From Xanthomonas sp. Leaf148 (GTDB lineage: Bacteria; Pseudomonadota; Gammaproteobacteria; Xanthomonadales; Xanthomonadaceae), in the NCBI RefSeq assembly GCF_001423585.1, contig NZ_LMOP01000008.1, positions 918,982 to 982,981 on the forward strand: a stretch of DNA of 64,000 nucleotides, given 5' to 3'. Within the stretch, counting starts at the first letter, position 1, and every line of letters begins with the position of its first letter. The position numbers and the translations under genes are program-made. The notes under the pieces were generated by a model. It was not told the origin of the DNA. It did no database searches and saw nothing but the letters and a program-made list of their open reading frames with translations. Shown here piece after piece: positions 46,743-56,555 of the stretch.

Positions 46743-47138
46743 CTAGCCCAGCTGCGGTGTCTGCGTGCGCTCTGGCTGTTGCAGTGCCTCGCCAGGTGCG
46801 GCGATCTGCCGCGCACGCTCGAATGACTGTTCTTCGGGCGTTGCCAGTGCCTGCTCGGTTTTCATGTGCGCGCGCAGATGTGTCGGGTTGGCGGGATCCC
46901 CCTGCACCACGAACACGTTTTCGCCGCCGTGCACGCCGGTCTTGTTCGCTTCGCTCATCAGCACGTGATCCACGCGCGACAGCCCGCCTTCCTTCGCCAA
47001 TGGCAGCAAGGCGGCAGTGAGTCGCGCGCTGGTCTGGTCTGGGTCGCGCCCATGCGCGGCGTCGATCGCATGCACGCCGCGTTCGATCTGCTGATACATC
47101 GGGTGGTCGGGGTGCGAGGTCTGGCGTGGATCGTTCAT
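46743..47138 (-). CDS. Orphan XVIPCD-domain protein
   Basis: The 131-residue product is almost wholly an XVIPCD, the C-terminal signal that VirD4 recognises in substrates of the Xanthomonas antibacterial type IV secretion system. HPMYQQIERGVHAIDAAHGR, SARLTAALLPLAKEGGLSRV, DHVLMSE, VFVVQGDPANP and TEQALATPEEQS follow the domain order, ending in a Gln-rich tail. Known effectors have a toxic or lytic domain in front; here none is present and no cognate immunity-like gene adjoins. It may be a domain left by deletion, or a small binding or decoy protein. A CGGAG site precedes the ATG. Confidence 0.85.
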   Translation of the reverse strand: MNDPRQTSHPDHPMYQQIERGVHAIDAAHGRDPDQTSARLTAALLPLAKEGGLSRVDHVLMSEANKTGVHGGENVFVVQGDPANPTHLRAHMKTEQALATPEEQSFERARQIAAPGEALQQPERTQTPQLG

Positions 47139-47169
47139 GGCGATGCTCCGTGCTGTGCAGTGTAATTGT

Positions 47170-47308
47170 GGCTAACAAACCGTGGCGAGCGGTCGTCAGG
47201 TGCGTGTGGACGGCGCGCTCAGAACCGGAGTGTACGAGTGGTGCATGCCGCACCGAGCGTCGCCCGCGCCCGCCTGGCGGCTGCGCAGTCGGTTTGTGAG
47301 CCGCTCTA
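47170..47308 (-). repeat. MITE-like repeat family 1, copy E
   Basis: A 139-base copy in reverse orientation (GTGGCTAACAAACCGTGGCG at the left, GTCGGTTTGTGAGCCGCTCT at the right). With copy D it brackets the XVIPCD gene as an inverted pair, and it touches the pepQ stop. Confidence 0.86.
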
Positions 47309-47310
47309 AA

Positions 47311-48636
47311 TCAAGGTGCGGCAAACACCGGCCGGGTCAGGTTTTCCGGTGCGTCATCGGTGCACACCACTTCGTCTTCGATGCGAATGCCGCCGTAGGG
47401 CTTGAACTGCTCCACGCGCTGCCAGTCGACGCTGGCGGCGTGGCCGTTCTTTTTCACTTCGTCCAACAGCATGTCGATGAAGTACACGCCGGGCTCGATG
47501 GTCACCACCATGCCGGGTTCCAGGACGCGGGTCAGACGCAGAGCCGGATGGCCTGCCGGGCGTTCGATGCGGCCGCCGCGATCGCTGGCGGCGAAGCCGG
47601 CCACATCGTGCACCTGCAGGCCGATCAGATGGCCCAGGCCGTGCGGGAAGAACGCGGCGCTGACGCCGGTCGCCAGTGCGGCTTCGGCCGACACGGTGAG
47701 GATGCCGAAATCCTTGAGGATGCCCATCAGGGCCAGATGCGCGTCCACATGCAGTTGCTTGTAATCCACCCCGGCGCGCACGCTCTGGCCCATGCGCACC
47801 TGTGCGGCATCGACGGCGTCGATCAGCGCCTGAAACTCGCTGCCGATGTCGGCGGCGTAGGTACGGGTGATGTCGCTTGCGTAACCGTCTGCGGAGGCAC
47901 CGGCGTCGATCAGAAAGCTGCGCAGCGGTTGCGGCGCATGTTGGCCCAGCTCGGTGTAATGCAGCACTGCGCCATGTTCGTTGAGCGCGATGATGTTGCC
48001 GTAGGGCAGCGTGTTGGCGTCCTGGCCCACTGCTGCGCAGTAGGCCATATGGATGCCGAATTCGCTTTGGCCAGCGCGAAACGCCGCTTCGGCCGCGCGA
48101 TGCCCACGCACCGCCAGTTGCTGGGCGACGCGCATCAGCGCCAGTTCGTACGGCGTCTTGAAGGCGCGCTGATAGTCCAGGTAATCGATGACCGGCTGTG
48201 GGTTGTTGGGCACGTAGGCGCCCAACGCGCTCTGCGCCTCGCCCAGGATGGCGCAGCGTGCGCTGCGCGCGGGCAGCAGCTTCAACGCCTCGTCCGGGGT
48301 GCGGATGATGTGGATGTCGCAATGCTCCACCCACCAGCCGCTGGGGGCGTCGGGCACCACATGCCAGTAGTCGAACGGCTGATAGAAGAGCACCGTCGGG
48401 CGCTGGCCGGGGGTGTAGATCAGCCAGCTGTTGGGGATGCGTGTCAGCGGCACCCAGGTCTTGAACTGCGGGTTCACCGCGAACGGGTAATCGCGGTCGT
48501 CGAACAGCTGGTAGTGCGTGGTGCCGCTGGGCACCACCAGGTGATCAAAGCCGCCGCGCTGCAGCGCTTCATCCGTGCGCGCGGTGAGCGTGCGCAGGTG
48601 GTCGGAATACAGGCGGCTCATGGAAGGCTGGGTCAT
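47311..48636 (-). CDS. pepQ: Xaa-Pro dipeptidase
   Basis: This M24B enzyme splits dipeptides ending in proline. The 441-residue product has an N-terminal domain (FDHLVVPSGTTHYQLFDDRD) and a catalytic domain with metal ligands in IDAGASADGYASDITRTY, HGLGHLIGLQVHDV, TIEPGVYF and GGIRIEDEVV. The start is 48636 or 48621; neither has a strong ribosome site. It faces pepP across the XVIPCD cassette. Confidence 0.94.
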   Translation of the reverse strand: MTQPSMSRLYSDHLRTLTARTDEALQRGGFDHLVVPSGTTHYQLFDDRDYPFAVNPQFKTWVPLTRIPNSWLIYTPGQRPTVLFYQPFDYWHVVPDAPSGWWVEHCDIHIIRTPDEALKLLPARSARCAILGEAQSALGAYVPNNPQPVIDYLDYQRAFKTPYELALMRVAQQLAVRGHRAAEAAFRAGQSEFGIHMAYCAAVGQDANTLPYGNIIALNEHGAVLHYTELGQHAPQPLRSFLIDAGASADGYASDITRTYAADIGSEFQALIDAVDAAQVRMGQSVRAGVDYKQLHVDAHLALMGILKDFGILTVSAEAALATGVSAAFFPHGLGHLIGLQVHDVAGFAASDRGGRIERPAGHPALRLTRVLEPGMVVTIEPGVYFIDMLLDEVKKNGHAASVDWQRVEQFKPYGGIRIEDEVVCTDDAPENLTRPVFAAP

Positions 48637-48695
48637 GCGGAACTCGGTCGCGATGCAAGGCAGGGCGCAAGTTTGCCGCAAAGCCTGTGAATCGG

Positions 48696-49043
48696 TCAGC
48701 CGACCATGTGTTCTTCGGCGATCCATGCGCGCAGACGCAGGCGATGCGGCTCGGACATGCTCAGGAAACGAAAGCCGGCCCAGGCCTGCCCCGGCGCATG
48801 TGCGGCCTCGGACCACAGCAAGTGCACGCCGACATCGATTTCGGTGGCGCGGCCGATGCGCTCGGGCAGGCTGAAACGCAGCTGATACAGCGCGTCGTCG
48901 TGCAACGGAACCGAGGCCAGCAGCAACATGCCGGTTTCGGAGACATTGCCGACCCGGCCGATCTGCGCGTCGCTGAGCATGTCGACGACCGGCACCATGT
49001 CGCTGGGCTGGCGGCGCGGGGCGCGGCGGGTGTCCTGGATCAT
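48696..49043 (-). CDS. PilZ-domain protein
   Basis: The 115-residue product is a single PilZ domain, the receptor for cyclic di-GMP. The binding residues appear as RRAPRRQPSDMVP at the start (the RxxxR motif) and a later NVSETGMLLLAS, close to the D/NxSxxG motif. Its ATG overlaps the stop of the DUF1631 gene by four bases, so the two are co-translated and probably work together. Confidence 0.9.
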   Translation of the reverse strand: MIQDTRRAPRRQPSDMVPVVDMLSDAQIGRVGNVSETGMLLLASVPLHDDALYQLRFSLPERIGRATEIDVGVHLLWSEAAHAPGQAWAGFRFLSMSEPHRLRLRAWIAEEHMVG

Positions 49044-51508
49044 GCAGAGGCCTCGGTGGGGGAGTGGCCAGCCAGACTGCGTAGCGTGCGCACGGTGGCA
49101 TGCCAGGCGCGGTCGATCAGCCGCGATTTTTCTTCCACCAGCAAGCGTGCCTGGCCGCTGGCCATCAGCCGCGCCAGACCATCCAGCGATTGCTCGCCGA
49201 GCTTTTGTCCGCGCTGATTGACGAACAGCGCGTTGCCGGTCATCGGGCTGTACCAGGACAGGCGCTGCCGACGCAGGTCGCCTTGTTGATTGATCACAAA
49301 TTCGAACCAGGTGCCGAAAGGCAGGCTGCGCAGCTGCACGTAGCAGGCTTCTTCGTCCGGCGTTCGCGGCGTGATGGCCGGCTTGCGCGCGGCGGTGTCG
49401 CCCTGGTCGCCCAGCCGCGCGCGCGCCTTGAGTTTGGCGGTGAGCTCGGTGCGTGAGGTGAGCGCATCGTCGCCACCGGGCGTGGACAGGCGTCGCGCGA
49501 TCGCTGCCGCTTCATCGTGGTGATAGCCGACCTGCAGCAACGCGGTTTCGACGTCGGTGCCCAGCGCGATGTCGGTCGGCAAGCCCTTGCTGCGGCAGGT
49601 GACTTCGGCGATGCGTGCGGTCAGGGCCTGGCGCTCGTCCCATTCGGGCGATTGCTCGCCTTGCCGCAGCAGGGTGAGCGTGAGGACGTCCGACCACGCC
49701 TGGCGCAGCAGCGATTGCACGAAGCGCGGCGGCGCGCTGTCTTCGCAGAGTTGCTCGATGCGCGCCTGCGCCTGCTGCTTGGCCGATTCCAGCCGTTCCT
49801 TGCCGCGTGCGGCATCCACATGCCGGCGTTCGGCCACTTCGGCCTTGCGCGCCAGGTTGCGCAGATGCGTCTGGATATCGTCGTTTGCGGTTGCAAACAC
49901 CGCCTCGTCGCCCTGGTAGTTGTTGACGATTGTGTCGACTGCGCTGCCCAGCTTGTGCAACAGCTGCGGGTCGACATCGTCGTCACCCAGCCACACCGCG
50001 CCGGACTCGGCCACGGTATTGAGCAACTCGCGCACCGGGTGCTGGTCGCGCACGAAGAAGTGCGTGTCGGCCAACGCGGCGCGCACCACCGGCACCTGCA
50101 GCTTGGCGAGCAGGGCCTGCGCGGGCGTGTGCTCGCGCACTTCACGCTGCATCTGCGCGTAGAGCAGACCGAGCAGGTCGAAGGTGTCGTTATCTTGCGG
50201 CGAGAGCGCGGCATCCGCGCCGTGCTCGGCGCGTAACAGTGCCAGCACCTGACGCTGCACCGCATCGATGCCGGACCCCTGCGACGCTGCAGCTGGCTGC
50301 GCGCCCAGCGCGCCTTGCAGGCTGGCCAGCGCCTCGCCGAGCGCGGCCTTGGGCACGCTGACCGGGGCAGGGCCGGAGGGCTGCGCAGAGGGCTGTGCAG
50401 ACGGTTGCGCAGCGGCGGCCTGCACCAGGCTGCCCGGCGCGCCGCGCTGATGTATGCCAGCGCTGGCTGCTGCCTGCGACTGGCGGGCCGAGGACATCAG
50501 GCTGTCCAGCGCGTGTGCGGCGTCGTCCAGCGCGGGTGAGGTCGCTTGCGCGCTTGTTGCTGCGGTGGGCACAACCGCGGACGTACCGTGCGCATCGAGT
50601 AGCGCGCTCTGCCATGCGGTTGGCGCGGATTGGCCGGCCCATGCGGTGGCCGGGCGCGCGCCGGGGTGCGCGGCGCCGGGCGTGCCAGAGGTGGCAGCGT
50701 TCCTGGGCGCGCCTGCGCTGTCCGGCAAGGTGCGGCGTGTCTGCACCTGCGTGGGCCTGACCAGATACGGGTGGTAGATCAGCCCCGGCAGAATGCCTTC
50801 CTGCGCCAGCGTGGCGTTGGCGCTCTCGTACAGGTCGCCCAGGCGGTCCATCACCTGGTGCTCGAACACCTTGTACAGCGCCAGTTGACCATCCAGGTTG
50901 AGGCCCAGCAGCTGGCCGCACTCGCGCAGGATCCGGCAGAGCGCGTAGGGGCCAAGCGGCAAGGCGTCCAGCTCGAACTCCGGCACCGCGCCGATCACCG
51001 CCAGCCGCTGTGCCAGCAATTGCAGCGCATCGGCACGGCGTGCCGTTTCGCGGCGGGCGATCTCGCTGAGCACGATATCGCGGTCGATATCGGTGTCTTC
51101 CACCAGGGTCAGCATCTGCGGCTGGGCCGTTGTCTCGGCGGGAGGCACCAGCGTGGGGCGTTCGCGCAGCAGGGCCAGATCCTGCGCCAGGTGCTGCAGG
51201 AACAGCTGCGGGAATTGGTCGATGTGATCGCGTAGCCCACGCATCTGCGCGTAGGTATCGGCCTGAATCTGGCTGTTGCGCGCATGTTCGGCCCGGTGCA
51301 GCAGTTCGCGCTCCAGCTCGACGATGGTCAACCGCAGTGAGCCGTTGAGCGCCTGCACGCAGTGCGCATGCAGCATGCCCAGCAGGCGACGGCCACGCGC
51401 GGACACGGGTGCCTCGGCGATCGGGCCGCTGAGTGTGGGCTGCAGGGAAGAAACGGGCGTGGACATCCGGGAGGGTGGGCTCGATGCGAAGCGTGAGCTA
51501 TGTAGCAT
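49040..51508 (-). CDS. DUF1631 protein
   Basis: The 822-residue cytoplasmic product matches DUF1631, with helical N-terminal and C-terminal parts (RRLLGMLHAHCVQALNGSL, LPLGPYALCRILRECGQLLG, VRELLNTVAESGAVW) around a low-complexity Ala/Gln/Ser-rich linker (about 270-400). DUF1631 has no settled function; the link to a PilZ protein suggests cyclic di-GMP signalling. The start is 51508 (GTGGGAAAAC upstream) or 51466. Confidence 0.88.
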   Translation of the reverse strand: MLHSSRFASSPPSRMSTPVSSLQPTLSGPIAEAPVSARGRRLLGMLHAHCVQALNGSLRLTIVELERELLHRAEHARNSQIQADTYAQMRGLRDHIDQFPQLFLQHLAQDLALLRERPTLVPPAETTAQPQMLTLVEDTDIDRDIVLSEIARRETARRADALQLLAQRLAVIGAVPEFELDALPLGPYALCRILRECGQLLGLNLDGQLALYKVFEHQVMDRLGDLYESANATLAQEGILPGLIYHPYLVRPTQVQTRRTLPDSAGAPRNAATSGTPGAAHPGARPATAWAGQSAPTAWQSALLDAHGTSAVVPTAATSAQATSPALDDAAHALDSLMSSARQSQAAASAGIHQRGAPGSLVQAAAAQPSAQPSAQPSGPAPVSVPKAALGEALASLQGALGAQPAAASQGSGIDAVQRQVLALLRAEHGADAALSPQDNDTFDLLGLLYAQMQREVREHTPAQALLAKLQVPVVRAALADTHFFVRDQHPVRELLNTVAESGAVWLGDDDVDPQLLHKLGSAVDTIVNNYQGDEAVFATANDDIQTHLRNLARKAEVAERRHVDAARGKERLESAKQQAQARIEQLCEDSAPPRFVQSLLRQAWSDVLTLTLLRQGEQSPEWDERQALTARIAEVTCRSKGLPTDIALGTDVETALLQVGYHHDEAAAIARRLSTPGGDDALTSRTELTAKLKARARLGDQGDTAARKPAITPRTPDEEACYVQLRSLPFGTWFEFVINQQGDLRRQRLSWYSPMTGNALFVNQRGQKLGEQSLDGLARLMASGQARLLVEEKSRLIDRAWHATVRTLRSLAGHSPTEASA

Positions 51509-51661
51509 GTTTTCCCACTGCCCAGCGACCCTGTGGGCGCTGGCAGTCGATGCGTCGCTGTCTGTGCGTGTACGTCGGCAGGAGCGTGCGCCGGTGGCTG
51601 CAGCGTTGCCAGCCGTCGTATCAGCGTGTTGCCGACAACGCCTGCAGAGCGACGTGCGCGG

Positions 51662-52819
51662 TCAGCTCAGGAACAGTTCGACCACATCGTTGGTAAAGCG
51701 GCGGCCCAGTTCGGTGGGCACCACACGTCCTTGCTGCTCGATCAGCCACCCCTGTGCCACCGCACGCGCCACCGGCGCAGCGATGGCCGCGGCAGCCAGG
51801 CCGGTCGATGCCTCGAAATCGCTCAGGCGAAACCCTTCATGCAGCCGCAACAGATTGAGCATGTATTCGAACGGCAAACGCTCGCGCGGCACGACTTCAT
51901 CGCCGCCGATCGACGCGGCGGTGCCGGCACTGGCCAGATAGGTTTGCGGGTGCTTGTGCTTCCAGCGACGCAGCACGTGCTGCTCGGCACCGGAACTGAT
52001 CTTGCCGTGCGCGCCGGCGCCGATGCCCAGGTAATCGCCGAAGCGCCAGTAATTGAGGTTATGCGCGCACTGCCGCCCGGGTTTGGCGTAGGCGCTGACT
52101 TCGTACTGCGCATAGCCGGCTTCGGCGAGCAACGCTTGGCAATGTTCCTGGATATCCCAGGCCGCATCGTCGTCGGGAATGCCCTTGGGCGGCCGCGCGA
52201 AGAACACCGTGTTGGGTTCCAGCGTGAGCTGGTAATGCGACATATGGGTGGGCTGCAGCGCGAAGGCGCGCTCAAGATCGTGCTCGGCCTGCAGCAGCGT
52301 CTGCTCGGGCAACGCATACATCAGGTCGATATTGAAATTGTCGTAGCCGGCATCCTGCGCCAGCTTGATCGCGCGCTCGGCGTCGGCGCTGTCATGGATG
52401 CGACCCAGCCGCTGCAATGCCACATCATCGAAGGTCTGCACCCCGAAGCTCAGCCGGTTCACACCGGCCGCGCGGTAGTGCTCGAAGCGGCCATGTTCGG
52501 CCGTGCCCGGGTTGGTTTCCAGGGTGATTTCAAGGTTCGGCGCAAACCGCAGCCGCGCCGCTGCGGCCTGCAAAAAGCGGTCGATCGCCTCGGCCGGAAA
52601 CAGGCTGGGCGTGCCCCCACCGAAGAACACCGAATGCACCACGCGTCCCCATACCAGCGGCAGATCTGCATCCAGGTCGCGGATCAATGCATCCACGTAG
52701 TCCTCGAACGGCAATACGCCCTTGGCCGCGTGCGAATTGAAGTCGCAATACGGGCATTTGCGCACGCACCAAGGCAGGTGCACGTAGAGCGAGAGCGGGG
52801 GCGGGATCAGGTCGGACAC
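51662..52819 (-). CDS. hemW: HemW, radical-SAM haem chaperone
   Basis: The 385-residue product is of the HemN-like family. It has the [4Fe-4S] motif CVRKCPYC near residue 18, FFGGGTPSLF, and the HemW-type C-terminal winged region. HemW transfers haem and lacks the extra N-terminal segment of true HemN. It follows rdgB by 16 bases. Confidence 0.93.
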   Translation of the reverse strand: MSDLIPPPLSLYVHLPWCVRKCPYCDFNSHAAKGVLPFEDYVDALIRDLDADLPLVWGRVVHSVFFGGGTPSLFPAEAIDRFLQAAAARLRFAPNLEITLETNPGTAEHGRFEHYRAAGVNRLSFGVQTFDDVALQRLGRIHDSADAERAIKLAQDAGYDNFNIDLMYALPEQTLLQAEHDLERAFALQPTHMSHYQLTLEPNTVFFARPPKGIPDDDAAWDIQEHCQALLAEAGYAQYEVSAYAKPGRQCAHNLNYWRFGDYLGIGAGAHGKISSGAEQHVLRRWKHKHPQTYLASAGTAASIGGDEVVPRERLPFEYMLNLLRLHEGFRLSDFEASTGLAAAAIAAPVARAVAQGWLIEQQGRVVPTELGRRFTNDVVELFLS

Positions 52820-52835
52820 TGCGTGAGGTCGTCCG

Positions 52836-53435
52836 TTACAGCGCGAGCGCGTGCAGTTTGTGCTGCAGCGTGGCCAGCGCCACTGCGCGGTGACTCAAGC
52901 GGTTCTTCAGCTCGCTGTCCATTTCCGCCGCGGTCAGGCCGTAGACCGGGTCCAGGAACACCGGGTTGTAACCAAAGCCGCCATCGCCGCGCGGTTGCGT
53001 GGTGATCACGCCTTCCCAGCTGCCTTCGGCGATCAGCGGCTGCGGATCTTCCGGGTGACGCAGCAGCACGATCACCGCGTAAAAACGCGCGCTGCGGCGT
53101 TCGGCGGGCACATCGCGCATGGCATCGAGCAACTTGGCGTTGTTGGCCTGCGCATTGGTCGGGCTGCCGGCATAGCGCGCGCTGTACAAACCGGGCGCAC
53201 CGCCAAGCGCATCGACGATCAGGCCGGAGTCATCGGCCAGCGCGGGCAGGCCGGTGACGGCGCTGGCATGGCGTGCCTTGATCAACGCGTTCTCGACGAA
53301 GGTCAGGCCGGTTTCCGGCACGTCCTCTACTCCGAGTTCGCCTTGCGCGACGATGCGCAGCGGCAGTGCGGCCAGCATCGCGCGCAGTTCCTCCAGCTTG
53401 CCGGCGTTGCCGCTGGCCAGGACCAGTTGTTTCAT
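52836..53435 (-). CDS. rdgB: XTP/dITP diphosphatase
   Basis: The enzyme removes non-canonical purine nucleotides from the pool. The 199-residue product has [15 protein letters not shown] at the start, [34 protein letters not shown] and the C-terminal [11 protein letters not shown]. It lies within an ATGA-coupled run rph-VOC-rdgB, then hemW. Confidence 0.96.
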   Translation of the reverse strand: MKQLVLASGNAGKLEELRAMLAALPLRIVAQGELGVEDVPETGLTFVENALIKARHASAVTGLPALADDSGLIVDALGGAPGLYSARYAGSPTNAQANNAKLLDAMRDVPAERRSARFYAVIVLLRHPEDPQPLIAEGSWEGVITTQPRGDGGFGYNPVFLDPVYGLTAAEMDSELKNRLSHRAVALATLQHKLHALAL

Positions 53436-53824
53436 TGCTTGGGCTCCAGCAAATCCCACTTGGTGCCGTACAGATCGCGGAACACCACGACCGTGCCGTA
53501 CGGTTCTTCGCGCGGGGTTTCCAGAAATTCCACGCCAAACGCCTGCATCGCCGCGTGGTCGCGCCAGAAGTCGTCGGTGTAGAGAAAATGATCCACCCGC
53601 CCACCGGTCTGGTCGCCGATGCGCGCCTGCTGCGCGGCGTCGGCCGGCTGCGCAAGCAGCAAGCCGGCATCCTGCGCGCTGCCCGGGCCGATCACCACCC
53701 AGCGTTTGCCGTCGCCCAACGCGCGATCTTCCAGCACCTGGAAGCCCAGCGCGCCGGTGTACCAGGCAATGGCCGCATCGTAATCGGCGACCAGCAGCGT
53801 GGTCAGGGCAATGCGCCGGCTCAT
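53432..53824 (-). CDS. VOC (glyoxalase-like) protein
   Basis: The 130-residue product is one vicinal-oxygen-chelate unit ([46 protein letters not shown]). Members include glyoxalase I and antibiotic-binding proteins; the substrate is unknown. It overlaps rph upstream and rdgB downstream by four bases each, an unusual insertion between two nucleic-acid genes. Confidence 0.9.
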   Translation of the reverse strand: MSRRIALTTLLVADYDAAIAWYTGALGFQVLEDRALGDGKRWVVIGPGSAQDAGLLLAQPADAAQQARIGDQTGGRVDHFLYTDDFWRDHAAMQAFGVEFLETPREEPYGTVVVFRDLYGTKWDLLEPKQ

Positions 53825-54546
53825 CCGGCCAGTGCAGCGCGTTGCAGTGCGAACAGTTCGCCCATGCCCTTTTCGGCCAGGGCGAGCAGCGCATTGAGTT
53901 CTTCGCGGCGGAACGCGTGGCCTTCGGCGGTGCCCTGCAGCTCGATAAAGCCGCCGCCATCGTTCATCACCACATTCATGTCGGTGTCGCAGTCGCTGTC
54001 TTCCGGGTAATCCAGATCCAGCACCGGCTCGCCGCGATAGATGCCCACCGACACCGCAGCGACGGCGCCGATCAACGGATGCTTCTTGATGTCGCCGCGC
54101 TTGAGCAGCAGGTTCACCGCATCGGCCAGCGCCACGTAGGCGCCGGTGATCGCGGCGGTACGGGTGCCGCCGTCGGCCTGCAGCACGTCGCAGTCCAGGG
54201 TGATGGTGCGCTCGCCCAGTGCGTTGCGATCCACGCAGGCGCGCAAGGCGCGGCCGATCAGCCGCTGGATTTCCAGCGTGCGCCCGCCCTGCTTGCCGCG
54301 TGCGGCTTCGCGGTCGGAGCGGGTGTGGGTGGAGCGCGGCAACATGCCGTATTCGGCGGTGACCCAACCTTCGCCCTTGCCGCGCAGGAAGTTCGGCACG
54401 CGGTTTTCCACGCTGGCGGTGCACAGCACGCGGGTGTCGCCGAAGCTCACCAGCACCGAGCCTTCGGCATGGCGGGTGAAGGAGCGTTCGATGCGCACCG
54501 GGCGCAGCTGATCGGCCATGCGGCCGCTGGGACGGGAAAAGGTCAT
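53821..54546 (-). CDS. rph: Ribonuclease PH
   Basis: This phosphorolytic 3'-5' exoribonuclease trims tRNA ends. The 241-residue product has [13 protein letters not shown] at the start, [17 protein letters not shown] [20 protein letters not shown], and [19 protein letters not shown]. It is divergent from yicC, another RNA-handling gene, over 113 bases. Confidence 0.96.
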   Translation of the reverse strand: MTFSRPSGRMADQLRPVRIERSFTRHAEGSVLVSFGDTRVLCTASVENRVPNFLRGKGEGWVTAEYGMLPRSTHTRSDREAARGKQGGRTLEIQRLIGRALRACVDRNALGERTITLDCDVLQADGGTRTAAITGAYVALADAVNLLLKRGDIKKHPLIGAVAAVSVGIYRGEPVLDLDYPEDSDCDTDMNVVMNDGGGFIELQGTAEGHAFRREELNALLALAEKGMGELFALQRAALAG

Positions 54547-54659
54547 GCGATGAGTCCGGAAGTCGGGAGGTGGGTCTTGGCGCCAATGCACGGCGGGCAG
54601 CAGCCGGCCGGTGTGGGCGGCTAGGGTACCATTCGCGCTTTGACGGCACGGGATTCACG

Positions 54660-55520
54660 ATGATCCGAAGCATGACCGCGTTTGCTGGCGGCGAACGCAT
54701 CACGCCCTGGGGCACGCTTGGTTGCGAGCTGCGCTCGGTCAACCACCGCTTTCTGGAAGTGGGCGTGCGCCTGCCCGAAGAATTGCGTGCGCTGGAGCCG
54801 CTGCTGCGCGAACGCGTGGCAGCCAAGAACAGCCGCGGCAAGCTGGACCTGACGCTGCGCTTGCGCGCGCCGGACAACGCACAGACGCTGGCGGTCAACG
54901 AATCGCTGCTGCAGGAACTAGGTGCGCTGGCCACGCGGCTGGACGGGCTGTTTCCCAAGTTGCAGGTGGGCTTTACCGATCTGCTGCAGCTGCCCGGCGT
55001 GTTGCAGGTGCAGGACGTGGATGCGCCCGCGCTGCAGGCCCAGGCGCTGGCCTTGCTCGACGAAGTGGTCGACAGTTTTGTGGTTGCGCGCGAGCGCGAA
55101 GGCGGCAAGCTGGCCGAGGCGATCAGCGAGCGTGTGGATGCGATCGAACGCATCGCCGCCGAGGTGCGCGTTTTGATCCCGGCGATTCGCGAGGGGCAGC
55201 GCGCCAAGCTGGCTGCACGCCTGGCCGATCTGCCGCATCCGGTGGACCCGGGCCGCGCCGAGCAGGAACTGGTGCTGTGGCTGCAGAAGCTCGATGTGGA
55301 CGAGGAACTGGACCGTCTGTCCAGCCACATTTCCGAAATCCGCCGCGTGCTCAAGCAGCGCGAACCGGTCGGCCGCCGGCTGGACTTTCTGCTGCAGGAG
55401 TTCAACCGCGAAGCCAATACGCTGGGCTCCAAGTCGGTGGACAGCCGCACCTCCAACGCCGCGGTGGATCTGAAGGTGCTGATCGACCAGATCCGCGAGC
55501 AGGTGCAGAACATCGAATAG
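54660..55520 (+). CDS. yicC: YicC-family endoribonuclease
   Basis: The 286-residue product has the YicC N-terminus MIRSMTAFAGGE and CELRSVNHRFLEVGVRLPE, and the C-terminal DUF1732 part (RRLDFLLQEFNREANTLGSK). E. coli YicC is an endoribonuclease. The start at 54660 fits the conserved N-terminus. A heptamer repeat separates it from gmk. Confidence 0.94.
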   Translation: MIRSMTAFAGGERITPWGTLGCELRSVNHRFLEVGVRLPEELRALEPLLRERVAAKNSRGKLDLTLRLRAPDNAQTLAVNESLLQELGALATRLDGLFPKLQVGFTDLLQLPGVLQVQDVDAPALQAQALALLDEVVDSFVVAREREGGKLAEAISERVDAIERIAAEVRVLIPAIREGQRAKLAARLADLPHPVDPGRAEQELVLWLQKLDVDEELDRLSSHISEIRRVLKQREPVGRRLDFLLQEFNREANTLGSKSVDSRTSNAAVDLKVLIDQIREQVQNIE

Positions 55521-55527
55521 CCGTGAA

Positions 55528-55631
55528 TAGGCAATCGGGAATGGGGAATCGTCAAAGCAGGTACGATTCCCCACGGCCTGCTTGCTCCGCGCGGTGCCCC
55601 ATTCCCTATTCTCGACTCCCTATTCCCTAAA
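55528..55631. repeat. Heptamer repeat site between yicC and gmk
   Basis: GGCAATCGGGAATGGGGAATC at the left and CCCCATTCCCTATTCTCGAC at the right are inverted copies of the same heptamer family. It reaches the gmk start, so the gmk leader is partly repeat-derived. Confidence 0.75.
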
Positions 55632-56243
55632 ATGCGCGGCACCCTCTATATCGTTGCGGCCCCCTCGGGCGCCGGCAAGAGCAGCATCGTCAACGCCACC
55701 TTGGCGCGCGACCCGAAGATCGCGTTGTCGATCTCGTTCACCTCGCGCGCGCCGCGGCCGGGCGAGCGGCATGCCGAGCACTACCATTTTGTGTCGGCAG
55801 ACGAGTTCCAGGGCATGATCGAAGCGGGCGATTTCTTCGAATATGCGCGGGTGCATGGCGACTGGAAGGGCACTGCGCGGCAGTCGGTTGAGCCGCAGTT
55901 GGCCGCCGGCCACGATGTGCTGCTGGAGATCGATTGGCAGGGCGCACGCCAGGTCCGCCAGAAAGTGCCCGATGCGGTGAGCGTGTTCATCCTGCCGCCG
56001 TCGCGCCAGGCGCTGGACGAGCGCATGCGCAAGCGCGGGCAGGACAGCGAAGACGTGATGGCGCAGCGGCTGGCCGCCGCACGCGAAGAAATGCTGCATT
56101 TCGAAGAGTTCGATTACGTGATCATCAACGAGACCTTCGACACCGCGGTCTCGGAGATGTGCGCCATCTTCACCGCCAGCCGGTTGCGTCGGCAGGCGCA
56201 GCAGCAGCGGCATGCCGGCTTGATCCAGGCATTGCTGGACTGA
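55632..56243 (+). CDS. gmk: Guanylate kinase
   Basis: The enzyme phosphorylates GMP to GDP. The 203-residue product has the P-loop AAPSGAGKSS, SISFTSRAPRPGE, EHYHFVS, FFEYARVHGDWKGT and VLLEIDWQGARQV. It precedes rpoZ as in other gammaproteobacteria, with about 310 bases between. Confidence 0.97.
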   Translation: MRGTLYIVAAPSGAGKSSIVNATLARDPKIALSISFTSRAPRPGERHAEHYHFVSADEFQGMIEAGDFFEYARVHGDWKGTARQSVEPQLAAGHDVLLEIDWQGARQVRQKVPDAVSVFILPPSRQALDERMRKRGQDSEDVMAQRLAAAREEMLHFEEFDYVIINETFDTAVSEMCAIFTASRLRRQAQQQRHAGLIQALLD

Positions 56244-56555
56244 GACCGCCGCCGGGTGGCCGCTTGCACGCGCGTGATGCACGCTGCCCGCAGCGCTTGC
56301 TCCGACGCCATAACGCGGCAGGTCGACGACCGGCATGCGTGCAGTTGTGAATGACCTGGGCTGGCGGCTGAGCGGCCGGACCTGCAGGGGTGTTCTGCGC
56401 ACCGGGGCGCCGGTGCGGGTTGGTCGATGTGGTCCAAGTAGCTGATTCCAAAGCAAACTGAATGGCCGCCGGTTGCCCGGCCAGCGGCGCGGGCGTACAC
56501 TCCGCCCCCTTTCCCTCATTCGATGCGCGGCCGTTGCTGGTCGCCGGGAGCCCGC

